Below, in pieces: positions 57,115 through 64,000 of a DNA stretch of 64,000 bases. The DNA lies in the NCBI GenBank assembly GCA_025716855.1, contig JAIXMQ010000016.1, positions 496,001 through 560,000 of the forward strand, read 5' to 3'. Origin of the DNA: Pilaira anomala. Lineage: Eukaryota; Mucoromycota; Mucoromycetes; Mucorales; Mucoraceae. Every line of letters begins with the position of its first letter. Within the stretch, counting starts at the first letter, position 1. The notes under the pieces were generated by a model. That model worked only from the letters and a program-made list of their open reading frames with translations, was not told the DNA's origin and searched no databases. Made by a program: the position numbers and the translations under genes.

Positions 57115-58721
57115 TTTTATTTTCTTCTTTTGGGTATATAATTATGCAAATCGAAAGAAAAGAAAAAAAAATCCAAGGAAAAAAAAAAGAGGGAAAGCTC
57201 GTATATAAATGTACTCATGAGACTCGGCCCGTTTGAGGAGTTTATGACCTTATTCAGAAAGTGAGACACACATATTTTATGAGAGATGGCATAAAATTTT
57301 AATTTTGGTATATTATATGGATACAGTCACAATAAAAAAAAAAAAAAAAAGAGTGATAATTAATACAAACCTTGTCCATAATTAACTTTATTGTCCGTAC
57401 ATGAACTGTCTTTATATTGTTACGGATGTATAGTCCTTTTCGCTTCATCTCCTAAAAAAAGTAGAATCCGACAAGTGCTCTATATTACAACGACTTTGTT
57501 CCGCGATATAGGTGATAGTGTATAATAGCTTTTTCATGTAGCACACTGAAAAAAAGCTCATACATGTTAACTGGGATATGTAAACGCCTCATTATGTTAA
57601 AAGTTAATCAAAAGGTACAAACATCATCACTTTGTATAAAAAAGCAACGATAGTAACTCTTTTTGATTCAAAATACAGTACAGCTATTGATTGATATCAA
57701 AGTTATGTGTGTACAAATAAACAAACTATGTAAATACAAAAGTTGCAGATGCATTTTAGTGTAGTAGATTAAAGTACAAAAAAAAAAAAAAAAAAAAGCG
57801 CTACATTTTAGACAAAGATAGCTTTTCCAACATAAAATTTATTATTATCCACAAGTGATCTTAAAATTTAGGCAAGGTTCAATATGGCTGATGAAGAGCT
57901 GTGCGCCATTCGATTGTACGCCTTCAATTTAATATATTAACGTGTACAGACGAGCATTAAATCCTTACATCACGCTAAAATCACAAAGTGTTTGGGCTTC
58001 TGGTCACGGGGAAATAGTTATAAACTTTAAATCAACACAAACAGAAACAGCCTCATATTTTATTTATTTTTGTGAAAATTGTCACTATAATTGATGTACA
58101 TACATGAGCTGTTTATCAGTATATAAAGCTTTTTCCAAATAAGTTTATATGTGTTGAAAATTAAATAAATATTGAGATGTACATACATAGTACCAATGAA
58201 GCTTTTTGTAATGATAATACAGGCTTATTTTTTTTTTCATAAAAAAAGATAGAAAAGACAAAGTAACTACAAGCTAACTAGTCTTACGCAGGAAAAAGAA
58301 AATATACCAAGCTATAACTTCCTGTGTGTCATATTATAAGAGGTGGAATCCGGCATTGAAAAAGTTAAAAAAAAAATGTCTCAAGTAGACAGACCCCCCC
58401 CCCCCTGGAAATTACTTTATGCCCTCGTATGCAATGACAGTCGTTATAATCAGGGCTGGCTATGTATCGGTTTTGTGTATGTTGCCCTGTTAAATTATAT
58501 TCATGTCAAGTTTAATAGACAAAGAAGACAATTTTTTCTAATGATGCGTTGTACACGATTTTGAATAAGATAAATAACAAAAGTCTTTTTTTTTTATATG
58601 TATAAAATGGAATTGTAATAATATGACTTTTTAACTATATACATAAAATGTATATAGTTTTTTTTTTTGTAAATTTTTTAGAATTTCTACATATAAAAAA
58701 AAAACAATTAGTTCAAATAAT
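57115..58721. other. Intergenic, AT-rich
   Basis: About 1.6 kb with A runs near 57333-57350 and 57779-57797, and ten C at 58396-58405. The plus-strand frame at 58343-58564 has no supporting features and spans the poly-C. No gene recognised. Confidence 0.5.
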
Positions 58722-61375
58722 TTAAGAACAAATGTAATAACACTTTACCCAATCGTCTGGTATTTTTTGTGCCCATCTGAACTTATCCATAAGAGTTTTA
58801 CTGAATACTTTTTCCAATGGGACGTTATATTTACGACACCAAGCGACGGTAATTCGAGGGTCAATATAGTTAAGTTTAGAAGTACCAAGAGCGACTTCTT
58901 TATTTTCTTCTTTATCAGTAGCTTGGTTCTTGGTAGCATAAATACGTTCATCTACCTTTTGAATAGATGCAATAAGCTTTTCAACCGTCATGTTTGCTTT
59001 AGGTTCAATCTTTGCAAGCTTTGCTTCTTTCTTTAAACGATCAGCAAGTTCATCTGCAGCCTTTAATTTTTCTTTTAAATCAGCTTCTTTCATTTTAGGT
59101 TTCTTTTCTGCAACCAATTTTTCATTTTGTTTTTCAAATCTAGACTTAATTCTCTCTCTTTCTTTTTGAACAAGCTCTTTTTCATGTTCTTTAATCCAGT
59201 CTTCCTCAAGGTCACTTTCTGGATCAGCATATTCTGGTTTCTTCTTCATTTTAGCATCTAAAGCGTACAATTGTTTTCTTAACTTCATACGTTGATACTT
59301 TAAAGCACGAATACGATCAGCAATACGAGAGATCATTTGGTCATGAGTCTTACTAGCAGAGCGTTGATGGTTACATAAGATAGCTACTTCACGATTTGCA
59401 CGGTTATAAGATAATAACTTGTCTGGTACAGTATCCTCTGGATTTGTTAAAAGATCAACTTGTTCTTGGAATGTGATGGAAGCATTATAAGTACGGAATA
59501 CTTTAGCAGATAAACCTTTCATACAACTATTCAAGTACTTATTTAATTCAGAAGGTGTTAAACGATCAAAAATCATGTGACCTTCACCCACTTGGTTCTT
59601 AAAGATTTTGATATTCTTGAATACTTGAGTATCAACTTCAACCGTGTTTTGATAACGAATAGAATCTTTACCAAGGAAATCGAAATGCAATGTATTAGGT
59701 GGTTCTAATTGAATATGTTCATAACGTAACGAACAACAGCCTACAGTATCTGCTTCATCGTCTCCTTTTTCGTTACCAGCTCTTAATGCTAATCTATCAA
59801 TAAGGTACATGGCTGTAGCACGTTGACGAACTTCACTTAGTTTATCTTTCAATTCTCTAGTATAATTAGCACGAATCGTCTTTACATATTTCTACAGGAA
59901 AAAAAAAAAAAAAAAAAAAAAGTATATTTATATACATGTAAGACATTCTGCTTAAAATTTTTTTTGGATGTGCGTATAAATGTATACCTTTAATTCTCTA
60001 GCTTTTTCAAATTTTTGCATATCACTTTGTCCTTTCCAAGTCGAGGTAGCAGCTAAAAAGACATATTTGATTGCACCATTCACATTCTCTTTCCATGTGG
60101 CTAACCAAGTAGCAGTCTGATCATGTACTACAGCGGCCCATTTGTGATCTTTGGGAGGTTCAGGAATGACAGCGTCAATGCCTAAATTTAATGTCACTTG
60201 TTCGGGTAAAACTCTCTTCTTCAATTTACCCGTTTTTGGGTGATTTCCTCTACCACGAAATAAACCAGGAGGTTCAATTCGGAAATTGCCTACTTTTTCT
60301 TTACGACCATCAACTAATGCGTACAGGTACTTTTCTTCAGCTTTTTCTCGTTCCTGCTTAGCTTTCTAGAAACATATGTGTATATAAAAATTAGGGATTT
60401 TTTTTTTTCATGCTTTTGTTTTTTATTTTTCTCTTACAGCTTTTTGTTCTTTTGTCATAAGCTTCTTGGCCTCCTTGTCTTTCTCAAACTTTTGCCAGAT
60501 GGGACGGAAATCACACTTTTCAAAACTTGTAATTTTTGGATTCTAAATTAGAAAAAGACATTAGTTAAAATTAAAAAAAAAAAAAAATAGAATTTCATAG
60601 CAAATAATTTACCTTTGGGTCTTTCTTAAGGATCTCTTTCCAATCTTCAAAAAAGTTTTTTTGAAAGACAGGATTAGCAGCATGGTCAGTTTCTAAAAGA
60701 GCAGCAAAGAAAGAAGCAACTTCTTCAGCTTCAGGTGAGAGAGAGATGGGTTGTCCGTCATACTTCATTCTTACACCGTGAGGTACATAAGGTGGTGGAA
60801 ACATAACACCGTTATGTTGTAACGAATGCCATTTGACAGAATCGTCGTGTTCCATTTCTTGAGGTAATTGCTCTTCTTCCCACCATTTATAGAGATCGGG
60901 GTCGTCTTCTTCCTTCTTTACCTTCTTTTCACGTTTAGCAAGTGAATTAGAAGCAGGTCGTTTCTTTGAAGGTTTATCTATATCCATTGGTTCTGCTTTT
61001 GCTTTTTTCAATGGTTTCTTTTTTGACTAAATAATAATAATAAAAAAAAACATGATATGAGCAAGGGGGGGGGGGTGAAGTTATGTAAACAAATAAAAAA
61101 TTTTAACTTACAAGAGGAATATCATCTTCACTATCCGATTCTTCTTTTACGGAAGCAACTTGTTTTATTTCTCTTTTAATAGCTTTTTTAGGAGGTAAAT
61201 TACGTTTAGAAAGTGGTACGTCATCTTCACTACTACTGCTACTACTGCTGTCACTGCTACTATCATCATTCTTAATAGGTTGAGCTCTACTTGTTGCGAC
61301 GCGTGTAGCTTGAATACGTTGCCTTAATGGAATATCATCCAAATCAACGCGTGGTCGATTACTTGACATTTCCAT
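58722..61375 (-). CDS. TOP1: DNA topoisomerase I (type IB), 776 aa
   Basis: Nuclear enzyme that relaxes supercoils by transient single-strand cleavage through a 3'-phosphotyrosine. Five exons on the minus strand: 61375-61112, 61026-60613, 60542-60438, 60365-59988, 59891-58722; every intron is phase 0, total 2331 nt. The N-terminus is Ser/acidic and Lys-rich (nuclear targeting). The core includes [72 protein letters not shown], and [20 protein letters not shown] with the catalytic Arg and FRTYNAS. A Lys/Glu linker follows. The C-terminal [15 protein letters not shown] has the active-site Tyr (about 729). Length agrees with yeast Top1 (769). Either of two in-frame ATGs (61375, 61369) may start; a further upstream ATG at 61459 is possible. 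Confidence 0.95.
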
Positions 61376-61561
61376 CTTATTTACTTTGGGAATATATTTG
61401 TATTGTTTAATTATTCGTTGTAGAAGAAAATAACAATGTTTACCTTTATTCGCTGACATGAACAAAATAAAAATAAAAAATAAAAGAAGAAAAAAAAATA
61501 AAAAAAAATAAAAAAAAGAGTAAAAAAAAAATTTATAAACAAAGTGACAATTGGCGGAAAT

Positions 61562-62493
<932 letters not shown>

Positions 62494-62716
62494 TAAGTGT
62501 GTATATATATTTATATTTATATTTATAGAAACAGCAATAAAAAAAAAAAGGTGGTATGTGTTTAAGAATTAACAACTTTGATAAATAAATAAAAAAAATA
62601 AAAAATAAACCGCTATTTGAAATACTATTTTCTTTTTACTCTTTTTTTTTTTTTTTTTTTTCCTATTTAGCTATCCATTTAACTTTTTTTTCATATCTAT
62701 ATTAACAATAAAAACA
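62494..62716. promoter_or_regulatory. Divergent promoter region, Siw14-like / Bsd2-like
   Basis: 223 bases between start codons, AT-rich with T runs at 62642-62661. It must hold both promoters; no specific element is recognised. Confidence 0.4.
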
Positions 62717-63833
62717 ATGTCTACACGATATCAAAAAGTAAATAAATAAATAAAAATAAATAAGAGTAATTTTTTTTTAATGGAATTACAATCTATTGTA
62801 TAGTTGACAAATACAGAAGAGGAGGAAGAAAGTCAACCATCTAGTTCAGCTACACAAGAACAACAATTGAACGATTTACAAGATTCTTTTGGAGAATCAT
62901 TTGAGGATGCTACAGCAACAGATAGATTATTACCACAAAGACTACCAGAACCTCCAGCAGTACAACAACAAAGAACTGCAGGTCCTGCTGTATTACCTGT
63001 TTCGACCGACGGTGTATTTGCTAATATGTCAGCAAAGCCAGAAACAGAAAGTAATAAATTGGATGAAACTCCTCCTGTAAGTATGAACTAATATATATAT
63101 AAATATAAGGGGAGAGAATATTATATTAGGAGTTAAGGGGAGGAAAAAATATTAAACAATAATTATTATATTAGACTTACGAAGAAGCTGCTGCAGATGC
63201 TACACCACCTTATTGGCAAACGACCATTATTGCTCCAGCTGGTATGGGCGATATGATTCTAGTAGAAGGCATGCCTGTTGGAAGTATATTTGCTTTCCTT
63301 TGGAATTTATTAAGTACGTTGTATATTTATATGAATAGTTTATTATAACTTGACTTTAAACGATGTATATTAGTATCTGCAAGTTTTCAATTTGTTGGAT
63401 TCATGTTGACTTATTTATTACATACATCACATGCATCAAAAGTAAAACATATACAGAAATTACTAATTTATCAACCACATTATACTAATTTATTACTGTA
63501 GCAAGGATCACGGACAGGTCTCGGTGTATCTCTTGTTCAAACTGGTTTTTATATTCGTAGTCGTAAGTAAATTTCTTTTTGTAGTACCAAAAATAATTAA
63601 CTCTCTTTTATAAAGGTGGTACATTAGAAGATGACGAATATTTCTATAGTGGTCAAGAAACAGATTCAAAAGCATCTACTAAAAAAGAAGACAGCACAGA
63701 TGCTGATATCATTGCTTATCTATTAATGATGTTGGGTTGGTTTATCATTATTCGTTCATTAGCTGATTATTTTAAAGCAAAACAAATGGAAAAAATTATA
63801 TGTTCTGAACCTACTATTGAATCAATAGTATAA
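62717..63833 (+). CDS. Bsd2/NDFIP-type ubiquitin-ligase adaptor, 259 aa
   Basis: Three-pass membrane adaptor that recruits Rsp5/NEDD4 ligases to cargo in Golgi/endosome membranes. Six exons: 62717-62737 (MSTRYQK), 62804-63076, 63175-63313, 63374-63441, 63502-63562, 63616-63833; total 780 nt, in frame. The PY motif PPTYEEAAAD is created across the exon 2/3 junction and is the WW-domain ligand. Membrane segments: GSIFAFLWNLLISASFQFVG, FMLTYLLHT onward through GVSLVQTGFYI, and IIAYLLMMLGWFIIIRSL. The N-terminal half is acidic and Gln/Pro-rich, as in NDFIP1/2. A second short PEPPAVQ proline segment is not a PY motif. Confidence 0.9.
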
Positions 63834-63938
63834 TAAAAGAAATATTTTTTATTATTTTTTACACGATTTATCAAACTCTTCGTTCAATCAAAAACTATAA
63901 AGAAAAAAAAAAGATGTATATGTACATCTTTTTCTTTT
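63834..63938. terminator. 3' flank with hairpin AAGATGTA-TATG-TACATCTT
   Basis: T/A-rich flank containing an inverted repeat with 8-bp arms at about 63911-63930, extended by flanking A and T runs. It lies between the stops of two convergent frames. A role in 3'-end formation is a guess. Confidence 0.3.
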
Positions 63939-64000
63939 CTAGTTTCGATATCCATCCCCCACAGGACGAAAACCTGGTTTGATAGCGTGGAGGACCCAAC
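63939..64000 (-). CDS. Possible C-terminal end of a gene entering from the right (partial)
   Basis: On the minus strand one frame is open from the window edge to TAG at 63939-63941 and reads WVLHAIKPGFRPVGDGYRN. The higher GC than the flank and clean frame suggest real coding sequence, convergent with the Bsd2-like gene. It is too short to assign a family. Confidence 0.35.
   Translation of the reverse strand, partial: WVLHAIKPGFRPVGDGYRN

Noticed and set aside
58343..58564. 73-codon plus-strand frame with PPPPW
   Set aside because: The proline run comes from a poly-C tract; no partner exon, promoter or homology seen.
61376..61465. Upstream start MSANKG for topoisomerase I
   Set aside because: Possible as an extra small exon or extension, but the added residues look like intron or UTR sequence; the starts at 61375/61369 are simpler.

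Overview
This is a eukaryotic nuclear window from a fungus, most probably Mucoromycota and likely Mucorales; species cannot be named from the sequence. The support is: compact genes with many 50-100 nt introns (GTAAGT-like donors, short T-rich 3' ends), AT-rich intergenic DNA full of A/T homopolymers, the standard stop codons, and a gene set that combines fungal traits with genes usually lost in Dikarya (a Ral-type GTPase, LAMTOR2, a LARP4-type La protein). Exon models below were built by hand; for most genes the exon lengths sum to a multiple of three, and both ends match the named family.

Layout. 0-6 kb: NIPA-type Mg2+ transporter (-), then a divergent pair of small secreted cysteine-containing paralogues, one with an expanded 7-residue repeat. 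6-10 kb: gene-poor, with a decayed copy of the next gene. 10-18 kb: FucP/FHS-type sugar MFS permease (+) and a bacterial-style L-lactate permease (+), then a gene relic. 18.7-23.7 kb: SLY1 (+) and ZMAT2/Snu23 (-), whose stop codons are only 4 bp apart, then a homeodomain protein (-). 25.6-33.5 kb: eIF3a (-), divergent from a CH-kinase-C1 protein (+), then a Ral-like GTPase (+). 33.5-38.3 kb: gene desert with an unidentified pseudogene and a Tc1/mariner fragment. 38.3-53.5 kb: dense block with an ABCC transporter (+), PP5 phosphatase (-), LARP4-like protein (+), SLC35A nucleotide-sugar transporter (+) and elongation factor 2 (+). 54-64 kb: a small membrane protein (-), LAMTOR2 (+), a CS-domain protein (-), DNA topoisomerase I (-), a Siw14-type phosphatase (-), a Bsd2/NDFIP protein (+), and possibly the tail of another gene entering from the right.

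There is no gene cluster or operon. Most genes are housekeeping functions in secretion (SLY1, SLC35A, Bsd2), translation (eIF3a, EF-2, LARP4), splicing (ZMAT2), signalling (PP5, Ral, Siw14, CH-kinase, LAMTOR2) and transport (NIPA, FHS, LctP, ABCC). The most striking point is the start of the EF-2 gene: the universally conserved N-terminus can only be assembled through an exon of two nucleotides. Other points of interest are the CH-kinase-C1 protein with an HCD instead of HRD catalytic motif, and the duplicated secreted protein with a growing repeat array.
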